A stretch of 64,000 nucleotides of DNA from Deltaproteobacteria bacterium. GTDB lineage: Bacteria > Myxococcota_A > Polyangia > Polyangiales > JADJMO01. The translations under genes were made by a program, and so were the position numbers. Shown here piece after piece: positions 50,300 through 59,191 of this stretch (position 1 is the stretch's first letter; each line of letters starts with the position of its first letter). A model generated the notes under the pieces. The model saw only the letters and a list, made by a program, of their open reading frames with translations, ran no database searches and was not told where the DNA came from. The stretch is taken from contig JALHOE010000019.1 of the NCBI GenBank assembly GCA_022843175.1, forward strand, positions 1-64,000, in the 5' to 3' direction.

Positions 50300-53200
50300 C
50301 TACAGCGCCGGGATCAACACCCGCGCAAACCGATCGAGATCCACGACGCCCTCCGCGTTCGCCCAGGTCAACGCGCGTGCGGCGAGCGCGCGGCCCTCGT
50401 CGCCACCGAGCGCGCGGGCGCGGCGGATGCGCGCGGCGTGGGCGAAGGTGAACATGCCGTGCTCGTCGAAGGCGTGCTCGGCTGCGGCGCAGGTGGCGAG
50501 GGCGCGCTCGCGCTCGCCGCGGGCGTGCGCGAGGCCAGCGCGGATGGGGAGCGCGCACGCACGTCCCCACGCCAGCGGCTCGCGATCGAGACGGTTCGCG
50601 ATCCGCTCGGCGTCGTCGAGGTTCGCCTCGCGATCGCGGCCCGTCGCGGCGACCCCGAGCGCGCTGCGCGCGCGCAGGGTCAGGGCGAGGATGCGGAGGA
50701 TCTGCATGCGGAGGAGGAACGACCGCTCGAGACGCGACCAACACCCGCGGAGCAGCCCGAGCGCGCCGGCGTCGTCGCCCTCGTAGAGGCACGCCTGCGC
50801 GCTCGTCGCGAGCCCCTGGAAGTGCTGGAGATGAAACCCGCCCTGCGTCCAATGCGCGAGGCCCTCGGCGGCCATGCGCCGCGCCTCGTCGGGCTCGCCG
50901 TGCGCGAGAGAGACGTACGTATGGAACAACGTGCGGATGTTGGTCGCGCCGTAGAGATCGCCGCGACGTTCTGCGTCGGCGAGAGCCACCGGAACGCGCC
51001 GCGCGAGCTCGGCGATATGGCCGACGAAGTAGAGGCCGTTGAACGCGAGGTAGTGGAGGAACGAGCGCTCCCACACGCTGCCCACGACGCTCGACTCGAA
51101 GAGCTGCTCGGCGACGGCGAGGCCCCTCACGCTCTCCTCGAAGCGGCCCTCCTCGTACGCGATGTGCGACTCGCAGAGGGCGACGAGGGCGCGGGGGTGG
51201 GGCTCCCGCGCGAGCGACTTCGCGAGCCCGACGGCGCGTTTCGCGTACTCGAAGTCGGCGCCGAGCGCGCTGAAGGAACCCTCGAGGGCGAGCCCGCGGG
51301 CGATGCGCGTCGGCTCGCCCGCCCGGAGCGCGAGGCGCAGGTGACGCGAGAGGAAATCGTGACCGCGGATCGGATCGATCGGACCGAGGCTGCAGCCGAC
51401 GGCCCAACACGCGTCGACCGCGCGGAGCTCCTCTTCGTCGGGCTCGCGCGTGCGAATCTCGAGGCCGCGAAGTCGGAGCGCGGCGCGCGTGACGAGGAGC
51501 GAGGCGAAGGCGCGGATCGGTGTGCCGGGATACGCGATGCCCACGTTCGCGAGCACCTCCCGCGCGAGCGCGACGCCCTCGTCGAAGTGTCCCGCGCGCA
51601 ACAGCTGCTCGGCCGCTCGGCGCCGGAGATCGAGGCTCGAGCCGGCCTCGAGGTACGCGCGCGCGGCCTCGGCGCCGCGGCCGTCGTAGTTGAGCGCGTC
51701 GCCGAGCTTCTCGAGCAGGCGACCGCGATCCTTCGCGTCGTCGACGCCAGCGAGCGCGCGTCGGTAGGCGTGCGCGGCGCGTTCGAAGGCCAGCGCCGCG
51801 GCGGCTCGGTCTCCCACGCGCTCTGCGAACGGCGCAGCGCGGCGCGGGTCGCCCGCGGCGTCGAGGTGAAACGCGAGGCGATCGGGGTCTCCATCGTCGC
51901 CGAGCGCGTCGGCGAGCGCGAGGTGGATGCGTGCGCGATCGGCGACGGTGGCGTGCGCGCGTTCGCGAATGCGATCGTGGTACGTCTCGACCTCGAGCAG
52001 CGCGCGCTCGCCGCGCGTGCGCACGAAGCGGGCGCCGCGCAGGTTGGTCAACGCCGACGCGGCCTCATCGGCCGAGAGGCGCGCGGCGCGCGCAACGATC
52101 GTGAGCGGGAGCGGCTCTCCGGCGATCGCGACCGCATCGAGCAGGGCGCGCGGGGCGCGGTCGAGCCCCGCGATGCGCTCGTCGAGCACCCGAGCCAGAG
52201 AGGGTTCGGCGTCGAGCGGCCGATCGCGCGCCCAATCGGCGAGTTGCTGCACGAAGAACGGATTGCCATGGGACTCGCGCGCGATGCGCGCCGGTGAGAC
52301 CGAGGAGCCCACGACGAGCGAGCGGGCGAGCGCCTCGGCGCTCTCTGGATCGAGCGGGCCGAGGGCGAGCGTGCGCTCGTGCCCGCGCGGCGCCTCGCGA
52401 CGACGTTGGGCGAGCCGATCGAGGATCGCGCTCCGTCCCTCGTCGTCGCTGCGATGGCCGAGGATGGCCAGGGTGCGCGGCAGAGGGTCGTCGCGCAGCG
52501 TCTCGGTGAGGAACGGCGCGCTGTCGAGATCACCCCACTGCAGATCGTCGATCGCGAGCACGACCGGCCGCTCGCTCGAGAGACGCTCGAGGATCGCACG
52601 CAGCCCGCGGAAGCCCCGCGTGCGCAGGACGTGAACGTCGGGCGCGTCCTCGTCCGCGCCGAGCTCGACGCCCGGCAGGCCGGCGAGGACCGGGAACAGG
52701 CGCGCGAGCGCGCCACCGTGCTCCCCGAGCAACCCGGCGCGCTCGGCCGCCGGGCGCCCGCGCAGGTGCTCGACGAGCGCGTCCACGACGCCGTCGAGCG
52801 CCTTGAACGGCACCGACTCCCGCTCCCGGCAGCGGCCCTCGAGAACGATGGCCCCCGCCTCGAGGGCCTCGTCGAGGAAGCGACGGAGCAGCGCGCTCTT
52901 CCCCATTCCCGACGGCGCGTGCAGGTACATCGTCACCGGATCGCGCCGAGCGTCGTCGAGCGCGCGGTGCAACATCGCGAGCTCCGGCGCGCGGCCGACG
53001 AGGCGCGCGTCCTGCTCGGGGGAGCGCGGCGTGGAGCGAACGCTCGAATCGCCGTCGAGGCGCTGCACGATCTCCCGCGCCGTGGGCCGGCGCGACGGCT
53101 CGCGCGACATCATCGCCATGGCGAGCGAGCAGAGATCCTCGGGCGCGTTCGGCTCGAGCTCGCGGGGGTCGGGCGGATCCTCGACCTGCTTGCGCATCAT

Positions 53201-53944
53201 CACCGCGAGGCTCGAGCCGTGGAAGGGCAAGCGCCCAGCGAGCGCCTCGTAGAGCATCACGCCGAGCGCGTAGACGTCGGCCGGTGGGCCGATGCGATCC
53301 CCGGCGGCCTGCTCCGGAGCCATGTACGCCGGCGTCCCCGAGACGCCCGAGTCGTTGCTCGCGGCGGAGAGGTGGGTGACGAGCCCGAAGTCGAGCACGA
53401 CGACGCGGCCGGAGCCGTCGACCAACACGTTCGACGGCTTGAGATCGCGGTGGAGCAGCCCGCGCGCGTGGAGCGCGTCGATCCCCTCCGCGAGCTGTCG
53501 CAGCGCGGGCCCGACGCGATCGACGCGGAGCTCGCCGCCGACGAGCGACTCCACGCCGCGCGCCGCGCTCGAGGCCTCCATGACGCCGCTCACGGCGATG
53601 GTGTCCGCGATGGCTGCGGCACCGGCGTCGCGCACGTAGGAGACGAAGGACTCGCCCCGCACGAGCTCCATGGCGAAGAACCACCGTCCGCCCTCGACGA
53701 ACAGCTCGTGCAGCGCGACGAGGTTCGGGTGCACGACGTCGGCGAGAACGCGGAACTCCTGCTTGAAGCGGAGCACCGCGTCCGCGTCGAGGCGACGCAG
53801 CCATTTGACGGCGACCGCGCTGTCGCGCAGCTCGTCGTGCGCTTGGTAGACCAAGCCGAACGCGCCCTCGCCGAGCACGCGCTCGAGGACATATCGCTCG
53901 TGCAACCGCGGTGCACCCGTGGCTGATACGGCCGCTCCCCCCAC
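50300..53944 (-). CDS. PknK-like Ser/Thr kinase with AAA-type ATPase and TPR region
   Basis: About 1214 residues from GTG 53944 (start inferred; no clear ribosome-binding site). Kinase domain: Gly loop GEGAFG (25-30), Lys47, HRDLKPSN (165-172), DFG (185-187) and APE (209-211). The ATPase domain follows, with Walker A APSGMGKS (343-350) and Walker B VVLAIDDLQWGD, plus STAND-like features. The C-terminal half is a long series of helical TPR-like repeats rich in Ala, Glu and Arg. This kinase-ATPase-TPR order is a well-known myxobacterial family related to M. tuberculosis PknK, though no LuxR-type DNA-binding domain is present. No transmembrane segment: a cytosolic signalling hub. Confidence 0.9.
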   Translation of the reverse strand: MGGAAVSATGAPRLHERYVLERVLGEGAFGLVYQAHDELRDSAVAVKWLRRLDADAVLRFKQEFRVLADVVHPNLVALHELFVEGGRWFFAMELVRGESFVSYVRDAGAAAIADTIAVSGVMEASSAARGVESLVGGELRVDRVGPALRQLAEGIDALHARGLLHRDLKPSNVLVDGSGRVVVLDFGLVTHLSAASNDSGVSGTPAYMAPEQAAGDRIGPPADVYALGVMLYEALAGRLPFHGSSLAVMMRKQVEDPPDPRELEPNAPEDLCSLAMAMMSREPSRRPTAREIVQRLDGDSSVRSTPRSPEQDARLVGRAPELAMLHRALDDARRDPVTMYLHAPSGMGKSALLRRFLDEALEAGAIVLEGRCRERESVPFKALDGVVDALVEHLRGRPAAERAGLLGEHGGALARLFPVLAGLPGVELGADEDAPDVHVLRTRGFRGLRAILERLSSERPVVLAIDDLQWGDLDSAPFLTETLRDDPLPRTLAILGHRSDDEGRSAILDRLAQRRREAPRGHERTLALGPLDPESAEALARSLVVGSSVSPARIARESHGNPFFVQQLADWARDRPLDAEPSLARVLDERIAGLDRAPRALLDAVAIAGEPLPLTIVARAARLSADEAASALTNLRGARFVRTRGERALLEVETYHDRIRERAHATVADRARIHLALADALGDDGDPDRLAFHLDAAGDPRRAAPFAERVGDRAAAALAFERAAHAYRRALAGVDDAKDRGRLLEKLGDALNYDGRGAEAARAYLEAGSSLDLRRRAAEQLLRAGHFDEGVALAREVLANVGIAYPGTPIRAFASLLVTRAALRLRGLEIRTREPDEEELRAVDACWAVGCSLGPIDPIRGHDFLSRHLRLALRAGEPTRIARGLALEGSFSALGADFEYAKRAVGLAKSLAREPHPRALVALCESHIAYEEGRFEESVRGLAVAEQLFESSVVGSVWERSFLHYLAFNGLYFVGHIAELARRVPVALADAERRGDLYGATNIRTLFHTYVSLAHGEPDEARRMAAEGLAHWTQGGFHLQHFQGLATSAQACLYEGDDAGALGLLRGCWSRLERSFLLRMQILRILALTLRARSALGVAATGRDREANLDDAERIANRLDREPLAWGRACALPIRAGLAHARGERERALATCAAAEHAFDEHGMFTFAHAARIRRARALGGDEGRALAARALTWANAEGVVDLDRFARVLIPAL

Positions 53945-53991
53945 AGAGGGGATGGTACCAGATGGGCTCTTCCCGTTTGCAGCCGCGCTCT

Positions 53992-54495
53992 TTAGCGCAC
54001 GTCGTTCACGTAGGGCACGGCCGGCAGGACGCGGTCGATCGCGTTGACCACGTCGCGAATGTTCTCGGACTCGTTGAGCGGGATGTTCGCGAGGAGGAAG
54101 GTCTTGCCGTTCTTGAGCACCAGCTCGAGCGCGACCACGCTCGGGTGCGCGCCGCGCCGCGTGCGCACCTGCGAGATCGCCGAAAAGAGCACCTTCTCGC
54201 CGGTGCGGCGCGCGACCATCGTGCGGCGCGCGTCGAAGAGGATTCGGCTCCGCGCCGAGAGTGGTCCCGACGCGATGGCCATGAAGGCCCCGCACAGGAA
54301 CAGGATCGCCGCGCTGGCGAGCGGCAGGTTCGGGTGAAGGAGCGCGAGCCCGTCGCGGAGCTTGGTGAAGAGCACGATCAGCGGGAGCCCGAGCGCGATG
54401 ACCACACCGCCGACGATGAACTGCTTCGAGGGGGTGGTGAGGATCAAGGTGTCACGGGACGACTCTGTGCGAAGCATCGCTGCGTATGCTGCCAA
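53992..54495 (-). CDS. Two-helix membrane protein, possibly PH-like
   Basis: A 167-residue protein with transmembrane helices at about 26-46 and 58-78, and a C-terminal domain of about 80 residues with alternating strands (ALELVLKNGKTFLLANIPL) and a final helix, similar in layout to bacterial PH-like (bPH) domain proteins. ATG 54495 or the in-frame ATG 54477 could be the start. It precedes the PknK-like gene by 47 bases on the same strand and may be co-transcribed. The function is unknown. Confidence 0.6.
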   Translation of the reverse strand: MAAYAAMLRTESSRDTLILTTPSKQFIVGGVVIALGLPLIVLFTKLRDGLALLHPNLPLASAAILFLCGAFMAIASGPLSARSRILFDARRTMVARRTGEKVLFSAISQVRTRRGAHPSVVALELVLKNGKTFLLANIPLNESENIRDVVNAIDRVLPAVPYVNDVR

Positions 54496-54542
54496 GCGCC
54501 CGCCTCGCTGTCAGACCGAAGCGGCAAGGAGCTTGACCGGGC

Positions 54543-55238
54543 TCAGCGAGCCGGGAACTTCGCCTCGTACGCCGCGCAGAGCACCTCGACCGCCTGATCG
54601 ATCCGGACCGTTCCGAGGTTGATCACCACGTCGTAGTGACTGGCGTCCGTGACGTCGACGCCGAATGTTCTGCGCACGAAGGAACGGCGCATCTCTTCCA
54701 CCTCGCGGACGCGGGCTTCGGCACGTGCCTCGGTGAGGTGCTCGCGCTCCATCACGTACGCGACGCGTTGCGCGAGCGGTGCGACGACACGCACGCGGAG
54801 GCTCAACTCGGGACGCACGATGAACTGGGCGCCGCGCCCAACGACGACAGCGCTTCCCCGAGCGACGAGCCCGTTGACCACTCGGTGCAGCTGAGAGACG
54901 TAGTCGTCGTCCGTCGCGCGCGCGTCGATCAATCCGCTCACGAACTGCTCGATGACGCTGCGGCGGTTCTCGTCGAGCGAGGCCACGAGGTGCTCGGGCA
55001 CCTTCGCCAGACGCGCGATCTCGTGTACCAGCTCCTGATCCCAGAACGAGTGACCGAGCCGATTGGCGAGCACGCGACCGAGGTCCGTGCCGCCGGAGGC
55101 CGCCTCGCGCGAGACCGTGATGATCGGTCGCGCCGCCACGCGGCGAAGACCGCTCGGGGGCCCGTCCTGCGTGAGCTGCCAGGAACGCACCCGCTCGTCG
55201 ACCATGCTGTCCCGCGTTCGCAGAGAAGATCGCGTCAT
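54543..55238 (-). CDS. Cytidylate kinase-like family protein
   Basis: A 231-residue protein. ATG 55238 has an SD-like GGGAGG four bases upstream; an in-frame ATG lies 11 codons later. The core matches the cytidylate-kinase-like (PF13189) family: ITVSREAASGGTDLGRVLA as an atypical phosphate-binding loop, then GHSFWDQELVHEIARLAKVPEH, then a helical bundle with VVGRGAQFIV and EMRRSFVRRTFGVD. Classical CMP kinases have a GxGKG-type loop; here the usual Lys is absent, so the reaction is unsure. It is soluble and precedes the 54495 gene by 47 bases on the same strand. Confidence 0.82.
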   Translation of the reverse strand: MTRSSLRTRDSMVDERVRSWQLTQDGPPSGLRRVAARPIITVSREAASGGTDLGRVLANRLGHSFWDQELVHEIARLAKVPEHLVASLDENRRSVIEQFVSGLIDARATDDDYVSQLHRVVNGLVARGSAVVVGRGAQFIVRPELSLRVRVVAPLAQRVAYVMEREHLTEARAEARVREVEEMRRSFVRRTFGVDVTDASHYDVVINLGTVRIDQAVEVLCAAYEAKFPAR

Positions 55239-55441
55239 AGTGCCTCCCGGTTGAGGTCCGGGTTCCTTCAGCGTTTGTGCCAGAGGCAGCCGTCGCCGTC
55301 CGCACGCGCGATCTGCTGCGCCAGGCACGGGCGCGCGTGGGCACATCGGAAAGAATCAACGCGGACGGCGACCGCTGGCATGACGTCGTCGCGCGCGGGT
55401 GACACGCCCTCTGCGGAACCGAGGCGCAGCGCGTTACGTCG

Positions 55442-55927
55442 TCACATCGCGACCGGGTCGTGCAGGCGGATGCGGAGCCGCAGGGCGCGCGGCACGCCGT
55501 GGAAGCGTTCGACGCGCACGGCGCCGAAGCGCTCGACGACGCACGCCTCGACCTTCTCGTCGAGCTCGCCCTCGACGACGAGCACCTCGCGCACCGCGCC
55601 GCTCGGCTTGAACGTGACGCGCAGGTCGACGACGCCACCCTGCCCGCAGTCGAGATACGTCACCCGCTCGAGCGCTGCTACCGCGGCCTCGCGATCGAAC
55701 GGGTAGAGCGGCGCGACGTTCGGCTCGACGTAGGGCGGCGGCGGCGGCGGGGTGCTCACCGCGATGATCAAGTCGGCGACTTCGGCGACGAGGAGGATTC
55801 CCTCGGCGACGCGCTGCGCGTCCGATCGCACGCGCGACGGTCTGCCGCACTGCGCGCGGCTGGGCGACGAGGCAAAACACGCGGGCAGCGCGAGAAGCGC
55901 GAGAGCGAGGGCAAGGAAGCGACGCAT
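55442..55927 (-). CDS. Lipoprotein with AgmX/TonB-like C-terminal domain
   Basis: A 161-residue protein. ATG 55927 gives a signal peptide with lipobox LPAC (Cys17). A short N-terminal region with one further Cys and a poly-Pro stretch (about 60-66) precedes a C-terminal domain of about 75 residues with one Cys near each end of the first half (YLDCGQGG, VEACVVERFG). The pattern 'A...V...C...G.V.L.VTF.PSG.V..V.V..E....V..CV...F' is the AgmX/PglI or TonB-like C-terminal module frequent in myxobacteria. It probably binds at the periplasmic face. The 203 bases upstream (55239-55441) hold no gene. Confidence 0.75.
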   Translation of the reverse strand: MRRFLALALALLALPACFASSPSRAQCGRPSRVRSDAQRVAEGILLVAEVADLIIAVSTPPPPPPYVEPNVAPLYPFDREAAVAALERVTYLDCGQGGVVDLRVTFKPSGAVREVLVVEGELDEKVEACVVERFGAVRVERFHGVPRALRLRIRLHDPVAM

Positions 55928-56006
55928 GCTCGTCCCGAGAGCAACCGTCGTACCCCCGCCGCCCATCCCAACCGAGCGTGCGCGCTGGCAAACGCCGTGA
56001 AAGGCA

Positions 56007-56879
56007 TCACGTAGGCAACGGCTCCATCGCGAGCAGCGTGCGCAGGCCCGCGGTGACGTACCCCCGGCACGGCCAGCCCGGCGACACGACGTCGTGAAGG
56101 CGCTCCACGTCGAGCTGTTGGTTTCCGTGAAAGAGCTCGCCGCCGATTTCGATGCATCGGTGGCGGCTCTTGCCGGAGCCGATGGTGCGCACGTCCGCCA
56201 CGCCCTCGACGATCTCGATCGCCGCGTGCTCCTCGCGCGCCAGCCGCGAGGCCTCGCGGTGCGCCGCGATCGACGCGAGCGGGACGATCGGCGTGAGCAG
56301 CACGGGCCAGCCGAACGGGATGTCGAAGAGCTCGAACCACGGCGAGCGCATCCCATCGAGCGCGCCGAGCCCGATCGGCACGACGAACAGCGCCCCGACG
56401 AACCACGCGAGGATCCGAAGCTTGCGCGCCCCGCGGGCGATCTTCGCGCGCACGGCCGGCGTGCTCCGCCGCTCGCGGAGCGAGGCGAGATCGTCCGCGG
56501 AGAGCTCCACGGCGCGGAGGAGCTGCGCGCGATAGGCCGAGACGAGATCGTCGGGGGACTCGTGACCGACGACGACGCCGGTCTGCGGCAGGAGGTAGAG
56601 GCGATGCCGCCCGGGCAGCGGGCGCTGCACGACGGTGTCGGCGAAGTACACGTTCGGAGCGCTGTCGAAGCGATACTCGGAGCGCTGGAAGAGCTCCTGC
56701 GTGAAGTAGGTGCGCCCGTCGACCGCCACGACACGCCCCGTCGCGAGATCTTGTTGTAGATAGCCGGCGCGCGGTTGCCATTCGGGCGTCTGGAGGAGCA
56801 CGGCAGCGCGCGCCGCGATCGCGGGCGGCAGCGCGCCCGAACGCAGCCACGCGAGCTCTTCGGGCGTCGGCAGGTGCAT
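56007..56879 (-). CDS. Two-helix membrane protein of unknown function
   Basis: A 290-residue protein with a soluble N-terminal region (about 1-155), two transmembrane helices (about 158-178 and 187-207) and a C-terminal soluble region that carries two Cys (HRCIE, GWPCRG). ATG 56879 was chosen because further upstream the frame has no start before the divergent gene. Features such as DLATGRVVAVDGRTYFTQE and SRLAREEHAAIEIVEG are not assigned to a family. It is divergent from the 5'-nucleotidase gene across 123 bases. Confidence 0.65.
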   Translation of the reverse strand: MHLPTPEELAWLRSGALPPAIAARAAVLLQTPEWQPRAGYLQQDLATGRVVAVDGRTYFTQELFQRSEYRFDSAPNVYFADTVVQRPLPGRHRLYLLPQTGVVVGHESPDDLVSAYRAQLLRAVELSADDLASLRERRSTPAVRAKIARGARKLRILAWFVGALFVVPIGLGALDGMRSPWFELFDIPFGWPVLLTPIVPLASIAAHREASRLAREEHAAIEIVEGVADVRTIGSGKSRHRCIEIGGELFHGNQQLDVERLHDVVSPGWPCRGYVTAGLRTLLAMEPLPT

Positions 56880-57002
56880 GCGCGCGCGGAGTATCTCTCG
56901 GCGACGCAGTGACGCGTCATGCTCGTTTCTCCATTTTGTACTGGCGTCCTGTTTCGCGATCGCGTAGTTGCGCCCCGACAATTTCGGATAAGGGGAGAAA
57001 CC

Positions 57003-59057
57003 GTGGCACGACCCATTTCGCGCATCGCTTCGTTCATCGTCCTCTCGTCGTTGACTGTCGGTTGCTCGGAGGACGAGCCGGCCACGCCGGTCACCGAGGA
57101 CGCCGCGACCGCGGATAGCGCCAGTCCCTCCGACAGCGCCGCTCCCTCCGACAGCGCGATCGACGACACCGGCGCGCCCGTCGACAGCGGAACGGCCGAC
57201 GCCCCCACCGACACGGCCCCGCCGAAGGGCACCGCAGACGTGCAGCTCCTCACGATCTCCGACTGGCACGGCCAGCTCGAGGCGTACGACGAGACCGATC
57301 GCACGACGGGCGTGACCACCAAGCTGAGCGGAGTGGCGGCGCTCTCCAGCTACTTCAAGGCGGCCCGCGCAGCGAATCCGCTGACCCTGACGATGACCGC
57401 GGGCGATGCGTTCGGCGCCACCACGCTGCTCTCGACCTACGGCAGCGCGACGCTGCCCGACGAGCCCGCGGTCAAGGCGCTCAACTTCCTCAAGCTCGAC
57501 TTCGACACGTTCGGCAACCACAACTTCGACCGCGGCATCGCGCACCTCAAGAGCCTGATGGAGCTCGCCACGTACAAATATGTGTCGACGAACCTCACCA
57601 ACGTCACGACCGAGCTCGGCACCAAGGTGTCGACCCCGTACCACCTCGTCGACGTGGGCACCGGCGACAAACTCGTGCGCGTCGGCATCCTCGGCGTCAC
57701 CAACGGCGACGCCGCGTCGCTGGTCTTCCCCGGCCGAATGGGGACGATCACCGTGAGCGACCCCGTCCTCGGCGCGAACGCCGCGGCGGTGGCTGCGCGC
57801 AAGGCCGGGGCGAACGTCGTGGTGGCGCTCACGCATATGGGCGCGACCGGGAAGGACGCGGCGGGCAAGCCCACCGGCCCGGTGATCGACTACGCCAAGG
57901 CGCTCACCGGCGTCGACGTGGTGGTCGCCGATCACGTCGACCTCGCGGTGAACGAGAAGATCGGCACCGCGCTCGTCGTGCAGAACCGCGGCAAGGGCCG
58001 CACCTTCGCGAAGATCACGATGAAGGTCGAAGCGGGTGCGCTGAAGGATGTGAGCGCGGTGCTGACCGACGCGGTCGCGGCCTACGTCCACGATCCCGGC
58101 CGGCTCAACGAGAAGCACGCGACCGCGACCTGCTCGTCGACGGTCGCGTGCCCGACCGGCTACGCGTGCGCGACCACCACCTGCGAGAAGACCTGCGCCA
58201 CCAACAGCGACTGCGCGACGGGCAACACCTGCAGCGCGGGCAAGTGTGGCAAGGCGAAGCTCTGCCCCACCGACATCATGTGCCCGGACGCGACGTGGAC
58301 CTGCTCGACCGCCGGCAAGTGCGAGAAGGCGGCCCCCGTCACGCCCGATCCAGACGCCGCGGCGGTGCTCAAGCCCTACGTCGATGCGCTCGCGACCAAA
58401 TACGACGAGAAGCTCGCCAAGACCGTCGACGTGTTCAAGCGCGACGGCGTGCTCGAGCGCTCGCAGGAGATGCCGATCGGCGACCTGGTCGCCGAGGCCA
58501 TCCTGGAGAAGTACAAGTCGGCCGGCGCGCAGATCGTCTTCATCAACGGCGGCGGTATCCGCAACTCGATCCCCGGCTACACCGCGAAGGACGCGACGCT
58601 CGTCCGGACCGGCTGCTCGGCCACCGGCCCGTGCGACGTGGTCCTCGGCGATCCGGTCGCCGTCCTCAACCTCGGCAACAAGGCGGTCCTCCGTCCGATC
58701 ACCGGCAAGGTGCTGTGGGAGGCGCTCGAGTTCAGCGTCGCCAAGCTCCCGGCCGCCGACGGACGCTTCCTTCAGATCGCCGGCTTCAAGTTCGAGGCGA
58801 AGGTCTCGAACGCGGTCGGCTCGCGCATCCTCAAGGTCACGCTCACCGACGGGACCGCGATCCCGAACGACGCGACCAAGACCTACAAGCTCGTGACCGG
58901 CGACTTCACCAGCAAGGGCGGCGACGCCTACACGATGCTCATCGAGCCGATTCCGTCGCCGGAGCTCGACCTCCTGTCGGACGTCTTCCTCGAGTACATC
59001 AAGGGCAAGACGCTGAACCCGGCGAGCTACGGCGGGCGGATCACGCTGACCCCGTGA
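57003..59057 (+). CDS. UshA-like 5'-nucleotidase lipoprotein with Cys-rich insert
   Basis: A 684-residue protein from GTG 57003, with GGGGAG six bases upstream. Signal peptide with lipobox TVGC (Cys21), then an Asp/Ser/Thr linker (22-75). The N-terminal metallophosphatase domain has SDWHG (Asp87, His89), AGDAFG (Asp135), GNHNFD (Asn172, His173, Asp176), ALTHMG (His278) and ADHVD (His311, Asp313). The last is a Gly-His-x-[His/Gln] site in relatives, so an Asp replaces the second ligand. A Cys-rich insert of about 70 residues (377-440; 12 Cys) then separates it from the C-terminal 5'-nucleotidase domain (about 450-680), with NGGGIRNSI at 515-523. It would hydrolyse extracellular nucleotides. 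Confidence 0.9.
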   Translation: MARPISRIASFIVLSSLTVGCSEDEPATPVTEDAATADSASPSDSAAPSDSAIDDTGAPVDSGTADAPTDTAPPKGTADVQLLTISDWHGQLEAYDETDRTTGVTTKLSGVAALSSYFKAARAANPLTLTMTAGDAFGATTLLSTYGSATLPDEPAVKALNFLKLDFDTFGNHNFDRGIAHLKSLMELATYKYVSTNLTNVTTELGTKVSTPYHLVDVGTGDKLVRVGILGVTNGDAASLVFPGRMGTITVSDPVLGANAAAVAARKAGANVVVALTHMGATGKDAAGKPTGPVIDYAKALTGVDVVVADHVDLAVNEKIGTALVVQNRGKGRTFAKITMKVEAGALKDVSAVLTDAVAAYVHDPGRLNEKHATATCSSTVACPTGYACATTTCEKTCATNSDCATGNTCSAGKCGKAKLCPTDIMCPDATWTCSTAGKCEKAAPVTPDPDAAAVLKPYVDALATKYDEKLAKTVDVFKRDGVLERSQEMPIGDLVAEAILEKYKSAGAQIVFINGGGIRNSIPGYTAKDATLVRTGCSATGPCDVVLGDPVAVLNLGNKAVLRPITGKVLWEALEFSVAKLPAADGRFLQIAGFKFEAKVSNAVGSRILKVTLTDGTAIPNDATKTYKLVTGDFTSKGGDAYTMLIEPIPSPELDLLSDVFLEYIKGKTLNPASYGGRITLTP

Positions 59058-59191
59058 GGTAGCCGGAGCAGCGCCGCGCAGCCGACCGACGTCACTTGTC
59101 GCAGCTCGGCTTCTGGAAGTGACAACTCGCGACAACGTTTTACGTAACGATTTAGACGGAAGTCTCGCGCGAATCGCGGCGTTGCCTCGGC

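Noticed and set aside
50222-52297. 691-codon plus-strand open frame
   Set aside because: Antisense to the PknK-like kinase gene, which has all kinase and ATPase motifs.
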